Counted from the first letter of the stretch, positions 1 through 8,883 are shown. The stretch: 19,140 bases of DNA from an uncultured Hyphomicrobiales bacterium (GCA_903932565.1 CAIZGQ010000625.1:1-19140), one strand, 5' to 3'. Numbers and translations: made by a program. The notes: generated by a model from the letters alone, not told the origin.

Positions 1-782
1 AGGTAATCTTCCGGGTAGAATTCGCCGCGTGCGCCAAAGCCGCCACCGACATCCACCTCGATATAATCCACGGCCGCCTCAGGCAGTTGCATCATATGCG
101 CAAGGCATTTGCGATTGAAGAAGGGCAGCTTGGCGGCACCATGCATCTGAAGGTGTTGCGCGCGCGGATCCCATTCTGCAAGAAGTCCCCGATTTTCTAT
201 CGGCATGGCTGTTTGGCGCTGTGTCGAGAAATGCCCGCGAACAATGACAGCAGCGGTCTGAAACGCGTGTTCGACGTCTCCCTTGTCGGCAAGAAAAACG
301 GATGCGACATTGGACGTCGTATCGTCGAACAAAAGTGTCGATGACGCCATGCATGTTTCGCGTGTAAGCACGGGCGGCAGCGCATCAATGCGCACCGCGA
401 TTCCTGCAAGTGCATCCTCGGCAAGTTCCGGTGTGTCCGCGAGCACAAGCGCGAGGGGTTCGCCGAAATAGCGCACCTTATCCTTGGCAATGACCGGCTG
501 CGCATAAGGCCTGATCGTTGGGTTTGGTCGACGAAACGGGATAAGAGGGATCTCGCCGTCGATATCCTGCGCCGTCAGGACGGCTCTGACGCCGGGCATC
601 GAAAGTGCGATGGATGTGTCGATCCCGTGGACCGTGCCATGCGCGACAGAACTTCGAAACACCGCTGCGTGCCAGGTTGTCTCGCGTTGCAGGTCATCCA
701 CATATTGGCCGATGCCGCGCAGGAATCGATCATCCTCAACGCGTTCGATGTGTCCACCAATATAGGCGTTTGTTGTCCTCAT
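1..782 (-). CDS. Molybdopterin-binding large subunit of xanthine/CO dehydrogenase family (LS2), 3' end cut by window edge
   Basis: The first 260 residues are present; the C-terminal two thirds lie beyond position 1. The family binds Mo-molybdopterin cytosine dinucleotide and hydroxylates carbon centres of aldehydes, N-heterocycles or acyl-CoAs, passing electrons to [2Fe-2S] and FAD subunits. Visible hallmarks are an N-terminal GGHIERVEDDRFLRG stretch (about residues 9-23), the conserved RYFGEPLA (104-111), a MPIENRG segment (193-199, usually MPMExRG) and the cofactor loop VDVGGGFGARGEF (243-255). The active-site Glu lies outside the window. The ATG (782-780) overlaps the TGA of the small-subunit gene as ATGA, implying translational coupling. 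With the adjacent FAD and FeS genes it forms a normal M-S-L set, so this is the more likely partner of those subunits than LS1. Substrate cannot be read from sequence. Family assignment is secure. Confidence 0.93.
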   Translation of the reverse strand, partial: MRTTNAYIGGHIERVEDDRFLRGIGQYVDDLQRETTWHAAVFRSSVAHGTVHGIDTSIALSMPGVRAVLTAQDIDGEIPLIPFRRPNPTIRPYAQPVIAKDKVRYFGEPLALVLADTPELAEDALAGIAVRIDALPPVLTRETCMASSTLLFDDTTSNVASVFLADKGDVEHAFQTAAVIVRGHFSTQRQTAMPIENRGLLAEWDPRAQHLQMHGAAKLPFFNRKCLAHMMQLPEAAVDYIEVDVGGGFGARGEFYPEDY

Positions 783-1258
783 CTTGCGATTGCCCCGGCG
801 CGATAAGCGCTGCGCGCTTCCATGGCTGCGGCAATGATCGAAACATATCCGGTGCAACGGCACAGATTGCCGGAGAGCACATTGCGAATGGCGTTTTCAT
901 CAGCATCGGGATTATGTGTCAGAAAGGCGTGCAACGTGGTGAGAATACCCGGTGTGCAAAAACCGCACTGCAAGGCATGATGCTTGCGGAACGCCAATTG
1001 AAGCGGCGACAAAGCCTCGCCGTCGCTCAGGCCCTCAATCGTCGTGATATATGTGCCGTCCGCCTGCACAGCGAGTGTCAGGCAGGAGCGCACGGCTTCA
1101 CCATCCACGATGACAGTGCAGGCGCCGCACACGCCATGCTCGCACGCAATATGCGTTCCTGTCAGTTTGAGTTCATGGCGCAGGCAATCGCCAAGGGTCA
1201 TGCGCGGCGACACGTCGACGCTGACGGCACGCTGGTTGACGTGGAACGTGGTTCGCAT
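779..1258 (-). CDS. [2Fe-2S] small subunit of molybdenum hydroxylase (CoxS/XdhA-like)
   Basis: A 159-residue electron-transfer subunit carrying two [2Fe-2S] clusters between the molybdenum centre and FAD. The plant-ferredoxin cluster ligands are C39, C44, C47 and C59 (CEHGVCGACT then C59). The second, alpha-helical domain supplies C98, C101, C133 and C135 (QCGFCTPG and NLCRCTGY). All eight ligands are present and spaced as usual, and the length is normal for the family. The start ATG has a GAGG six bases upstream. The gene begins eight bases after the FAD-subunit stop and ends in an ATGA overlap with LS2, so the three are co-translated. It could also serve LS1, encoded at the head of the same operon; the sequence does not decide between them. 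Confidence 0.96.
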   Translation of the reverse strand: MRTTFHVNQRAVSVDVSPRMTLGDCLRHELKLTGTHIACEHGVCGACTVIVDGEAVRSCLTLAVQADGTYITTIEGLSDGEALSPLQLAFRKHHALQCGFCTPGILTTLHAFLTHNPDADENAIRNVLSGNLCRCTGYVSIIAAAMEARSAYRAGAIAR

Positions 1259-1266
1259 GAAAAACC

Positions 1267-2124
1267 TCAGTTCAAAGTCTTGCGCAGGGCGCGTGTCAGC
1301 AATGTCCTGACAAGTGAGCGGCGATAATCTGCACTGGCATGAATGTCAGCCGATGGATTGCAGGCCTGTGCTGCAGCCTCGGACGCGGCGATAAAGCACT
1401 CGCTATTTGGCATTTGTCCATTGAGCGCGGCCTCCGCTGTGGGAAGGCGCGTCGGCTTGTCTGTTGCGGCGATCACGCCGACATGCGCGTTTGCAATTCG
1501 GCCGCTGTCGTCCAGATCATAAAAGACGGCGATGGCCGCGAGTGCGAAGTCACCGTGACGCCGGGAAAATTCTTCAAAGGCCCATTTTCTGTCGGCGGGC
1601 CAAGGGGGAAACCGGATCGCGACGATGATGTCGTCATGGCCAAGGCTTGTCTGCAGGGGGCCGGTGAAGAGGGTGTTCGCAGGCATTTCGCGCCGGCCTG
1701 CAGAACCTTCAATCTCGATCATGGCGTCGCAGGTGACGGCAAGCCCTGGAAACTCGGCAGCCGGATCAGCATGGCCGAGACTTCCGCCCACCGTACCGCG
1801 CGTCTGGATCGCGTAATGCGCCACGTGCTCGATTGCATTGGGCAGAAGTGGCAGGGCTTTTTTCAAAGCCGGACTATTGGCGATGTCGCACCATCTGACG
1901 AGCGCACCGAGCCGCACGCCCCGATCGTCAACCGCAATCGTCTGCAGGTCAGGGATCTTGCGCATGTCGATCAGCAGCGCAGGGTTGGCAAGGCGAAATG
2001 CCATCACCGGAAGGAGACTCTGACCGCCAGCAAGAAGTCGCGCCTCACCCTTGCCGGCCGCGAGCAATGCCACAGCATCTGTGATGGACGTGGGACTGGC
2101 ATAATCGAAGGGCGGCAATTTCAT
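1267..2124 (-). CDS. FAD-binding medium subunit of molybdenum hydroxylase (CoxM-like)
   Basis: A 285-residue flavoprotein subunit that takes electrons from the [2Fe-2S] subunit and passes them to an external acceptor. Family FAD motifs are seen in order: AGGQSLLPVM (32-41), TVGGSLGHADP (111-121, the TIGG-type pyrophosphate loop) and RRHGDFALAA (188-197), followed by the C-terminal ADYRRSLVRTLLTRAL segment (265-280) typical of CoxM proteins. Length is normal. It lies three bases downstream of the MDR gene stop and eight bases upstream of the FeS subunit start. The subunit order medium-small-large matches CO dehydrogenase-type operons, but the LS1 sequence argues against a true CO dehydrogenase. 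Confidence 0.95.
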   Translation of the reverse strand: MKLPPFDYASPTSITDAVALLAAGKGEARLLAGGQSLLPVMAFRLANPALLIDMRKIPDLQTIAVDDRGVRLGALVRWCDIANSPALKKALPLLPNAIEHVAHYAIQTRGTVGGSLGHADPAAEFPGLAVTCDAMIEIEGSAGRREMPANTLFTGPLQTSLGHDDIIVAIRFPPWPADRKWAFEEFSRRHGDFALAAIAVFYDLDDSGRIANAHVGVIAATDKPTRLPTAEAALNGQMPNSECFIAASEAAAQACNPSADIHASADYRRSLVRTLLTRALRKTLN

Positions 2125-2127
2125 CGG

Positions 2128-3123
2128 TCACGTCCGCGCAGGATGAAGGATGACGCGGCCTTCGGCTTCACGCCGGTCAATCAGGCCCATGGCGATCTTG
2201 AAATCCGAAAGTGGAAATTGGCTCACAGGACCGAAATCGAGAAGGCCTTGCTGAAAATAGCCGAAGATGCTCTCGTAACATCTTGCCATCATGTCGGGCC
2301 TGCGTTTGCGATAGTCGCTCACCTGCAGGCCACTGACGGCTATATTTTTCAGCATGAGATAATTGATCTTGAGTGTTGGAATGCGGCCCGCAGCAAAGCC
2401 GACAATCACGGCGCGACCGCGCCAGGCCAGTGCGCGGATGGCCGCATCAAACGGATCACCGCCAAGCATATCAATAAGGATGTCGGCGCCTTTGTGATCC
2501 GTCACGTTGAAAACCTGGTCGCGCAGATTGTTGCGCAGGTCTGCCGCTGAGAGATCAACAATGTCATCTGCGCCAGCGGCGCGCGCGATGACAGCGCGTT
2601 TTTGCGATGACACAGCGCCGATGGTGCGCGCTCCCATGGCTTTTGCCAATTGCAGGCAGGCGCGCCCCACGGCACTGGTAGCGCCCAGCACGAGGACGCT
2701 GTCACCGGGTGCGATCTGCGCCCGGTCTGTCAGCGCAAACCATGCGGTATCATAGGCCAGCGACATGGCGCCGGCCTGCATGAACGTCATGCTGTCGGGA
2801 ATGCGGTAGCAATCCTTTGCCGGAGCGAGGGCATATTCGGCGTAACCGCCGGATTCAGCCATTCCCAGAATACGGTCGCCGATGTTGAGGGATTTCACGT
2901 TTGCGCCGCGCGCAACGATGAGTCCCGCCGGACCTTTGCCGGGTGTGTAGGGAAGGGGCGGTGGAAACTGGTAGGACCCGGCTGCCACGACGAGATCGAC
3001 ATAATTGACCGGTGCAGCATGAACTTCGATCAGGATGTCATCGGGACCCGGAACGGGTCGCGGAATGTCCATCACCTTGCCGTTCTCAAACGTTCCGAAT
3101 GTGTCGAGGACAACAGCTTGCAC
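2128..3123 (-). CDS. Zinc-free MDR-superfamily oxidoreductase (NADPH:quinone reductase-like)
   Basis: A 331-residue medium-chain dehydrogenase/reductase. The N-terminal GroES-like domain contains the PVNYVDLVVAAG stretch (38-49) and the PYTPGKGPAG segment (58-67) that aligns with the family PGxExAG motif. The Rossmann nucleotide loop is GATSAVG (147-153), the AxxGxxG form usual in quinone oxidoreductases and enoyl reductases. The catalytic and structural zinc cysteines of alcohol dehydrogenases are not seen, so zinc-independent NAD(P)H chemistry is expected. In this operon, beside an acyl-CoA ligase, reduction of an enoyl-CoA or conjugated carbonyl intermediate is plausible but inferred. It is nine bases downstream of the thioesterase stop and three bases upstream of the FAD subunit gene. 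Confidence 0.92.
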   Translation of the reverse strand: MQAVVLDTFGTFENGKVMDIPRPVPGPDDILIEVHAAPVNYVDLVVAAGSYQFPPPLPYTPGKGPAGLIVARGANVKSLNIGDRILGMAESGGYAEYALAPAKDCYRIPDSMTFMQAGAMSLAYDTAWFALTDRAQIAPGDSVLVLGATSAVGRACLQLAKAMGARTIGAVSSQKRAVIARAAGADDIVDLSAADLRNNLRDQVFNVTDHKGADILIDMLGGDPFDAAIRALAWRGRAVIVGFAAGRIPTLKINYLMLKNIAVSGLQVSDYRKRRPDMMARCYESIFGYFQQGLLDFGPVSQFPLSDFKIAMGLIDRREAEGRVILHPART

Positions 3124-3132
3124 AGGCGTTCC

Positions 3133-3579
3133 TCAGCTTTGCCGCGGCGTGGACAGGGTACTGAACGTGCCCCGTCCCAAAGCAACGATTTTGTTTTTGG
3201 CGTCGCGCACAGCGACGTCCGATCGTCCGATCGAGCGGCCTGCCTTGATCATGGTGCCGGTGGCAATAAGGTCGCCGCTGGCTGCGCTGACATAATCGAT
3301 ACGCAGGTCAATCGTGGGTGCAACATCACCGGTGACGACCGCAACGGCCGCATGGGCGGTGATGTCGATGAGGGCGGCGATTACACCGCCGTGCCAGTCT
3401 TCGCTGTCATACGCACGTCGAAATTCGGGCTTCGCCTTCAGGCCGATTGTAACAAGACCGGTCGCTGAATCAGCGGTCAGTGCCTCGGGTTCAAGGAAGG
3501 CATGATAGGGCGCGCGGGCCATTTCACGGCGAAGCTGCGCCAGTCCTTGACCGGCAGGTGTGGTTGCAGCGGCGCTCAT
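3133..3579 (-). CDS. PaaI-like hotdog-fold acyl-CoA thioesterase
   Basis: A 148-residue single hotdog domain. The diagnostic stretch is WHGGVIAALIDITAHAA (62-78), matching the HGG-x-LxD core of PaaI/4HBT thioesterases with Asp72 as the likely catalytic acid, followed by a beta-strand block containing TIDLRIDYVSAASGDL (89-104). Such enzymes hydrolyse aryl- or acyl-CoA thioesters in the cytoplasm. Its ATG overlaps the TGA of the CoA ligase gene (ATGA at 3579-3576), which couples formation and release of the thioester in one operon. It may release the final acid product or act as a safety valve for CoA trapped in dead-end thioesters. Specificity is not readable from sequence. Confidence 0.93.
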   Translation of the reverse strand: MSAAATTPAGQGLAQLRREMARAPYHAFLEPEALTADSATGLVTIGLKAKPEFRRAYDSEDWHGGVIAALIDITAHAAVAVVTGDVAPTIDLRIDYVSAASGDLIATGTMIKAGRSIGRSDVAVRDAKNKIVALGRGTFSTLSTPRQS

Positions 3580-5234
3580 GTTGCGGCCTTCACTTGATAC
3601 CGCACCGGGATTGGTGTCACGCGACCATCCTTGATCGAGTCGAGAATTTCCCGTTTCAGAATTTTGCCGCTGGCTGTAAGGGGGAGACGCGATTGGGTGA
3701 CGAAATATTCAGGCATGTCATATTTTGACAAGCCTGCGTCTTCCAGATGTTCCAGCATCAAAGCCACATCGATCATATGTCCGGGCTTTGGCGCAACAAC
3801 AAGGCAGACTTTTTCACCAAGCCGATCGTCGTCAACCGCGACAGCTGCCGCATGCAGAACATCGGCATGGCGCAGGGCCAGCGCCTCAATGCGTGCCGGA
3901 TAAATGTTATGGCCGCCGCGTATGATGACATCCTTCTTGCGACCGGTAACGCGCAAATACCCATCGGCATCGACCCAGCCAAGATCACCCGTGATGAACC
4001 AGCCAGACGCATTGAAGCTGCTTTCCGTTGCGTCCTGATCGTCGAAATAACCAAGCATCAGGCTGGCACCGCGACCGCAAATTTGCCCAACGTCGCCGGG
4101 AGAAACCTCAAGGTTGGGATCATCTTTCGCAAAGATCCTGACATCGTAAGTGGCGCAGGCACGCCCGGACGTCTCGCAAATGCGCTGGGCGGAATCGCCG
4201 GGCAGCGTGTAATGGTGTGAGCCAGCCTCTGTCATGCCAAAGCCGCTCTGCGGCACGACACCATGGGCCAGAAGTCCCTCCGCCACATTGGGAGGAATTG
4301 ATGCACCCGACACGCGCATGCCCTTGACTCGTCCCAGCTTCGAGAGCCCCCGTGCGCGCAGTTCCGCTAGAAGATCGATGGCGTGGGTGGGGACGCCAAT
4401 CAGGAAACTCGCATCTGTTTCCAGGATGCGGCCGATGAGACTTTCGCCTCGTGCCATGTCATGAATTACAAATTCGCCACCCCGCGCAAGGGTCATGATC
4501 AGCGCGCCAAACCCAAGATTGTGACTGAGTGGACTCATCGAATAGATGCAGGCGTCAGCCCCAAGCTCCCAGTCTGCCGACAGTGTCAGCGCATTGGCGA
4601 GGAGTGTGTTGTCGGAATGCATGACGCCTTTTGGGACGCCCGTGGTGCCCGATGTGAAGGCGAGGTAAATGATGCTGTCGGGATCATCACCGCGGCTTGA
4701 GGCACGCCCCGGCAAAGACGGCCAGAGCCAAGCGTCTGTCGCAGAAATCAGCTTTTCCAGCGGATGAACTGCTTTGAGGGTGGTGAGGCCATCAAGCTGC
4801 TTGAAGATGTCGTGCCGCTCGGCGTCAGAACCATAGCCGCGCTCGGCTATCAAAGCGCTGGCGCGCATCCGTTGCAGGAGCGAGACGATATCTGCCGTCG
4901 TGTGATCGCGATGCAGGGAGGGGCAGCAGACATAGCCGTTGCGGGAACAAGCGAGCATGGCCGTCGCAGTCTCAATACGGCTCGGCAACCAGACAGCGAC
5001 GCGGTCTCCTGCGAGCAAGCCACTGGCGTGGAGTGAGGCTGCCAGCCGGTCGGCGGCATCAATCAAATCCGCATAGGTGACGCGGCGCACGCGGTCGCGC
5101 ACAGCATATGCGGTCGGCGTTTTTTCTGCGTGCCGGGCAACATACGTGTAAATACTATCATCGCCCCAGTGTCCGGCCGCGCGGAATGAGAGCGCTTGCC
5201 GGGTGTTGAGCGTGGTCAGCAGAACATTGGTCAT
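3576..5234 (-). CDS. AMP-forming acyl-CoA synthetase/ligase (ANL superfamily)
   Basis: A 552-residue adenylate-forming CoA ligase. Core motifs are complete: P-loop FTSGTTGVPKG (193-203), GFGMTE (331-336), ITGD (414-417), the hinge GRKKDVIIRGGHNIYP (431-446) and the C-terminal catalytic lysine K524 within LTASGKILKREI. This predicts activation of a carboxylic acid with ATP and CoA. The substrate-pocket regions (for example SPLSHNLGFGAL, 234-245) look to me like those of cyclohexanecarboxylate- or medium-chain/aryl-CoA ligases, but that is recollection and not proof. Start and stop are both fused to neighbours by ATGA overlaps (amidase upstream, thioesterase downstream). In the operon it would prime the substrate for hydroxylation or reduction as a thioester. 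Confidence 0.95.
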   Translation of the reverse strand: MTNVLLTTLNTRQALSFRAAGHWGDDSIYTYVARHAEKTPTAYAVRDRVRRVTYADLIDAADRLAASLHASGLLAGDRVAVWLPSRIETATAMLACSRNGYVCCPSLHRDHTTADIVSLLQRMRASALIAERGYGSDAERHDIFKQLDGLTTLKAVHPLEKLISATDAWLWPSLPGRASSRGDDPDSIIYLAFTSGTTGVPKGVMHSDNTLLANALTLSADWELGADACIYSMSPLSHNLGFGALIMTLARGGEFVIHDMARGESLIGRILETDASFLIGVPTHAIDLLAELRARGLSKLGRVKGMRVSGASIPPNVAEGLLAHGVVPQSGFGMTEAGSHHYTLPGDSAQRICETSGRACATYDVRIFAKDDPNLEVSPGDVGQICGRGASLMLGYFDDQDATESSFNASGWFITGDLGWVDADGYLRVTGRKKDVIIRGGHNIYPARIEALALRHADVLHAAAVAVDDDRLGEKVCLVVAPKPGHMIDVALMLEHLEDAGLSKYDMPEYFVTQSRLPLTASGKILKREILDSIKDGRVTPIPVRYQVKAAT

Positions 5235-6538
5235 GTCAGAAAATCCGCACCAATATGAGCCATTGTTTGCGCCCAGAGTGAAACCGACAGCAATGTTTCA
5301 TCAGCGCCGCGTGCCGCCACAAACTGAATGCCAACTGGCATATTATTTGGGCCGCGTGTGGCTGGAATTGTCAGTGTCGGGACATGCAGCAGCGTCCACA
5401 ATCCCTGAAAGGCCGGATCGCCTGCATAGTCGAGACCGATGGGCGCCTCGCCGTTCACACATGGCGCGACGAGAGCATCAAAGCCCTGCAACAAGTGATC
5501 AAGGTCAAGTCGGGACTTTTCCGAGAATGCCAGCGCATCGCGATAGACCGCGTCGGGTGTTGCAAGGCCTCGCTCAATCGTCCCCGCAAGTTGCGGACTG
5601 AGCGCCGCACGATGGTGGGCCCACTCCCACGCCAGCGCGCGCGCGCGCTCCACATCATTGATGATTTCGCGCACCTCCGTCAGGCGGTGAAACGAAGGTG
5701 GGAGATCAAAAAACTCAGTCGCCGCGCCAGCCGCTTTCAAATCGGCTGCTACACTCTCAAAGCAGGACCTTGTTTCCGGAGATGCTTTTTCATCCCAGAG
5801 GTAAGTTCGGCAGACGCCAATGCGCGGAGATGATTGCAGTTTGGCAGGCGACCACGAGGCTCGCCCCGTCAGCGCAGCGGAGACGAGGCCCATGTCTTCG
5901 ACGCTGCGTCCGATCAGCCCGATTGTGTCGAGACTTTCGGCTGCGAATTTCAATCCCTCGCGATTGTAATATCCGTAGCTTGGCTTGTAGCCAACGAGGC
6001 CGCAGAAGGAGGCGGGGCGCAAAACCGACCCACCTGTCTGTGTGCCGATGGCGACCGGGACCATGTGATCTGCTACCGCTGCCGCTGAGCCGCTGGACGA
6101 GCCGCCGGGCGTGCGCGTCACATCAAGCGGATTTGTTGTGGCACCAGGCGCAACACCCGCAAATTCGCACGTCACCGTCTTGCCAAGAATGATGGCGCCA
6201 GCGGCGCGCAGCATGGCGACGCAGGATGCATCAGTCTTTGTCTGGTGGCCCTTGTAGATGGGCGATCCCATCTCGGTGGGAAAATCGAAGGTGTTCAGAA
6301 CGTCCTTCACACCAATCGGCACGCCATGCAGCGGGCCGCGCGGTGACGTGGCATCGGCCGCACGCGCCTGCGCATGGGCAATATCTGCATCGATCGCGGA
6401 CCAGGCTTTGACGACGCCCTCACGCGCTGCAATCTGATCAAGGCACGCGCGAACCAGTGCTTGCGATGTGATCTCTTTGGCTGCGATTGCCTTGGCCGCC
6501 GCGCTCAGGGTCAGTTGGTTGAGCGGGAGCATCGTCAT
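5231..6538 (-). CDS. Amidase-signature family hydrolase
   Basis: A 435-residue member of the amidase signature (AS) family that includes GatA, malonamidase and aryl-acylamidases. The Ser-cisSer-Lys triad is intact: K78 in GVPIGVKDVLNT, cis-Ser147 in TPGGSSSGSAAA, and nucleophile Ser171 in GTQTGGSVLRPAS. Spacing of Ser147 and Ser171 (24 residues) is the family standard. GatB and GatC partners are absent, and the setting is catabolic, so a role in amidated tRNA synthesis is unlikely. It probably cleaves a carboxamide, lactam or ester intermediate, which is the main hint that the substrate contains nitrogen. Both ends overlap neighbours as ATGA (LS1 upstream, CoA ligase downstream). The exact substrate is unknown. 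Confidence 0.93.
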   Translation of the reverse strand: MTMLPLNQLTLSAAAKAIAAKEITSQALVRACLDQIAAREGVVKAWSAIDADIAHAQARAADATSPRGPLHGVPIGVKDVLNTFDFPTEMGSPIYKGHQTKTDASCVAMLRAAGAIILGKTVTCEFAGVAPGATTNPLDVTRTPGGSSSGSAAAVADHMVPVAIGTQTGGSVLRPASFCGLVGYKPSYGYYNREGLKFAAESLDTIGLIGRSVEDMGLVSAALTGRASWSPAKLQSSPRIGVCRTYLWDEKASPETRSCFESVAADLKAAGAATEFFDLPPSFHRLTEVREIINDVERARALAWEWAHHRAALSPQLAGTIERGLATPDAVYRDALAFSEKSRLDLDHLLQGFDALVAPCVNGEAPIGLDYAGDPAFQGLWTLLHVPTLTIPATRGPNNMPVGIQFVAARGADETLLSVSLWAQTMAHIGADFLT

Positions 6539-8883
6539 GGCGCTGTTGCCTCGGCATTGCGTCGGCCCGCTTCGATCAACTGGAACACATCCTGCGGCGC
6601 AATGGGGACATGTGTGGTCTTCACGCGGAACGGGCCAAGGGCATCATCGATGGCGGATGCAATGGCTGCGGTCATGGGAATGACGCCTGATTCCCCAACG
6701 CCCTTGATGCCCATGGCATTCAGCGGCGTGGGTGACTCCATGTGTAACAGTTCAATAGACGCCGGCAGCTCGGTCGATGTCATCATCAGGTAATCTGCGA
6801 ACGTGACTGATGTGGGCTGGGCGTTGTCATCATACGTCATGTTTTCAAGCAGTGCATTTCCAATGCCATGAACGATGCCGCCGACAATTTGTCCCTCGAC
6901 GATCTGGGGATGAATCATTCGGCCACAATCGTGGACAAAGACAATGCGATTGACGGCCACATGTCCTGTTTGCGCATCCACCTCCACTTCAACGACAGCA
7001 GAGCCATTGGCATATGTCATATCGTTGATGATGACGCGCTCGGTTGCCTCAAGGCCCGGTGAGACGCCGCCCGGCACGTAATAGCCCGGCAGGCCTGCAA
7101 CCGCGCGTGCGATCTCGCCTAGCCCGATGGATCGCCCGCCTTCACCGCGCAGCTTGATACGGCTGCCTTCGATTTCCAGGGCCTGCTCACCCACGTCCAG
7201 CATATGACTGGCGACAACAAGGGCTTTCTTGCGAACCGCACAGGCCGCAGCGTGCGCGGAAGAGCCCGCCATGACAGCCTGACGGCTGTTGAATCCGCCC
7301 ATGCCAAGCTCGATTGTCGCGGTATCGCCGGTCGAAATGATCAGATTGCTGACATCACCGCCCAATTGTTCGGCCACCACCTGCGCGAGCATCGTCTTCG
7401 TGCTCTGGCCCATGGCGGAGGCGCCGCTCGCCACATGGATGCGGCCATTTTCTGCAACCCGCACGCTCACAGGTTCGAACGGCCCGCGTCCCGTGCCTTC
7501 GACATAATTGGCAAGACCAAGGCCGATGTAGCGGCCCTGTTTCAATGCGTCGGCCTGGCGCGTCTTGAAAGAGTTCCAACCGGATCGCTCCAGCGCCATG
7601 GACAGGCAGGCCGGGTAATTGCCACTGTCGAGCACGACCTGCATGCCGCCGCGCGTTTTCAGCGGCGTGGCATATGGCATCTTTTCAGATGGCACGAGAT
7701 TGATGCGACGAACCTTGGCGCGATCCAATTTCAATTCAGTGGCCACGCGATCCAGCAACCGCTCCATCACAAAGACGGCTTGCGGCTGTCCCGCGCCGCG
7801 GATGGGCGTCACGGAAGTTTTGTTGGTGGCGGCAAGCCGGACATCGATGTGAAAATTCGGCACGATGTAGGGCAGCGTGATCGCCGCAGCCGAACTATAG
7901 GGAACATTGAGGCCGCGGGCCGTGTAAGCCCCATGGTCATGGATGAGTGCACCCCGCAGCCCCAGAATTTGTCCCTGCGCATCGGTGGCAATTTCCATAT
8001 CCCAGAACTGGTCGCGCTCCTGCGTCGTGGCAACAAAATGCTCAAGCCGATCTTCAATCCATTTCACGGGCGTTCGAAGTCGAAGAGAGGCCAGTGCCAC
8101 AATGACTTCTTCGGGATAGAAGACGAGCTTTGGACCAAACCCGCCGCCGACCTCCGGCGTGACGACGCGCAGCCGGTTTTCATCCAGTCCCAGGAGATCG
8201 CATAAACCGCGCTTGCCGGCATGCGGCGTCTGCGTCGATGACCAGACGGTCAGCTTATCGTCCAACCGGTCAAAACTCGCGACAACGCCCCGTGTTTCCA
8301 TGGAATTGGCAACACCGCGATGCTGCCACAGCGTTTCGCGAAAAACGTGCGGGGCAGACTCGAAACAGGCCTTGTGATCCCCGTAATCAAAGGCAAACTC
8401 CGCAACAAGATTGTGGGTGGCGGAACGATGGACCGTGGGCGCACCCGACTCCAGTGCCGCCCGGCAGTCGGCTGCAACGGGCAGGGGATCGTAGTCCACC
8501 TGCACAAGTGCCGCCGCATCCTCAGCCGTATGGCGGTTTGTTGCGATGATGGCAGCGATGGCCTCGCCCACATGCACAACTTCGTCTGATGCAAGGACGG
8601 GGCGGTGAAGATCGAGCCGATAACTCGGACTTGGAAGCGCAACGCGCAGCAGGTTTTCTGTGAGATGGTCCTTCAGGTCCGCTGCGGTCCAGACGGCGTG
8701 GACCCCTGGCATCGCACGTGCTTGCTCGCAATCCATCGCCGAGATAGCGGCATGAGCATAGGTACTGCGGACAAAGGCAACATGCAGCATGCCGGGCAGA
8801 TCGATATCGTCGACAAAACGCGCCTCGCCTTTCAGGAGGGTCGCGTCTTCCAGCCGCGAAATGCTTTGCCCAAACACCGCCAC
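6535..8883 (-). CDS. Molybdopterin-binding large subunit of xanthine/CO dehydrogenase family (LS1), complete
   Basis: A 782-residue large subunit, normal length for CoxL-type proteins and first gene of the operon. Start is GTG at 8883, chosen because GGAGG lies seven bases upstream. Motifs: VGGGFGPK (245-252), PIRGAGQPQA (360-369), a glutamine-loop region AMGQSTKT (490-497), and the C-terminal GVGESG (728-733) with catalytic Glu731. The active-site loop is RGAGQ, neither the AYxCSFR of form I CO dehydrogenase nor the common AYRGAGR, so true CO oxidation is unlikely. GQST stands where family members usually have GQGH. No FAD or FeS gene is adjacent; it would have to share the subunits encoded about 4.4 kb downstream in the same operon. 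Likely a hydroxylase of an organic substrate. Confidence 0.95.
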   Translation of the reverse strand: MAVFGQSISRLEDATLLKGEARFVDDIDLPGMLHVAFVRSTYAHAAISAMDCEQARAMPGVHAVWTAADLKDHLTENLLRVALPSPSYRLDLHRPVLASDEVVHVGEAIAAIIATNRHTAEDAAALVQVDYDPLPVAADCRAALESGAPTVHRSATHNLVAEFAFDYGDHKACFESAPHVFRETLWQHRGVANSMETRGVVASFDRLDDKLTVWSSTQTPHAGKRGLCDLLGLDENRLRVVTPEVGGGFGPKLVFYPEEVIVALASLRLRTPVKWIEDRLEHFVATTQERDQFWDMEIATDAQGQILGLRGALIHDHGAYTARGLNVPYSSAAAITLPYIVPNFHIDVRLAATNKTSVTPIRGAGQPQAVFVMERLLDRVATELKLDRAKVRRINLVPSEKMPYATPLKTRGGMQVVLDSGNYPACLSMALERSGWNSFKTRQADALKQGRYIGLGLANYVEGTGRGPFEPVSVRVAENGRIHVASGASAMGQSTKTMLAQVVAEQLGGDVSNLIISTGDTATIELGMGGFNSRQAVMAGSSAHAAACAVRKKALVVASHMLDVGEQALEIEGSRIKLRGEGGRSIGLGEIARAVAGLPGYYVPGGVSPGLEATERVIINDMTYANGSAVVEVEVDAQTGHVAVNRIVFVHDCGRMIHPQIVEGQIVGGIVHGIGNALLENMTYDDNAQPTSVTFADYLMMTSTELPASIELLHMESPTPLNAMGIKGVGESGVIPMTAAIASAIDDALGPFRVKTTHVPIAPQDVFQLIEAGRRNAEATAP

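Noticed and set aside
140..200. Possible frameshift in LS2 near the CG-repeat at 165-172
   Set aside because: A first reading seemed to lose the frame in the GCGCGCGC run, but recounting gives one continuous frame (…EWDPRAQHLQMHGAAKLPFF…) through to the window edge.
1339..2550. Long plus-strand open frame opposite the FAD subunit and MDR genes
   Set aside because: No recognisable family or ribosome site; it is antisense to two well-supported genes and results from GC-rich codon bias.
7204..8205. Long plus-strand open frame opposite LS1
   Set aside because: Antisense to conserved motifs of LS1; translation looks like random Arg/His-rich sequence.
6535..8883. LS1 as form I carbon monoxide dehydrogenase CoxL
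   Set aside because: The AYxCSFR active-site loop with its Cys is absent; the loop reads PIRGAGQ.
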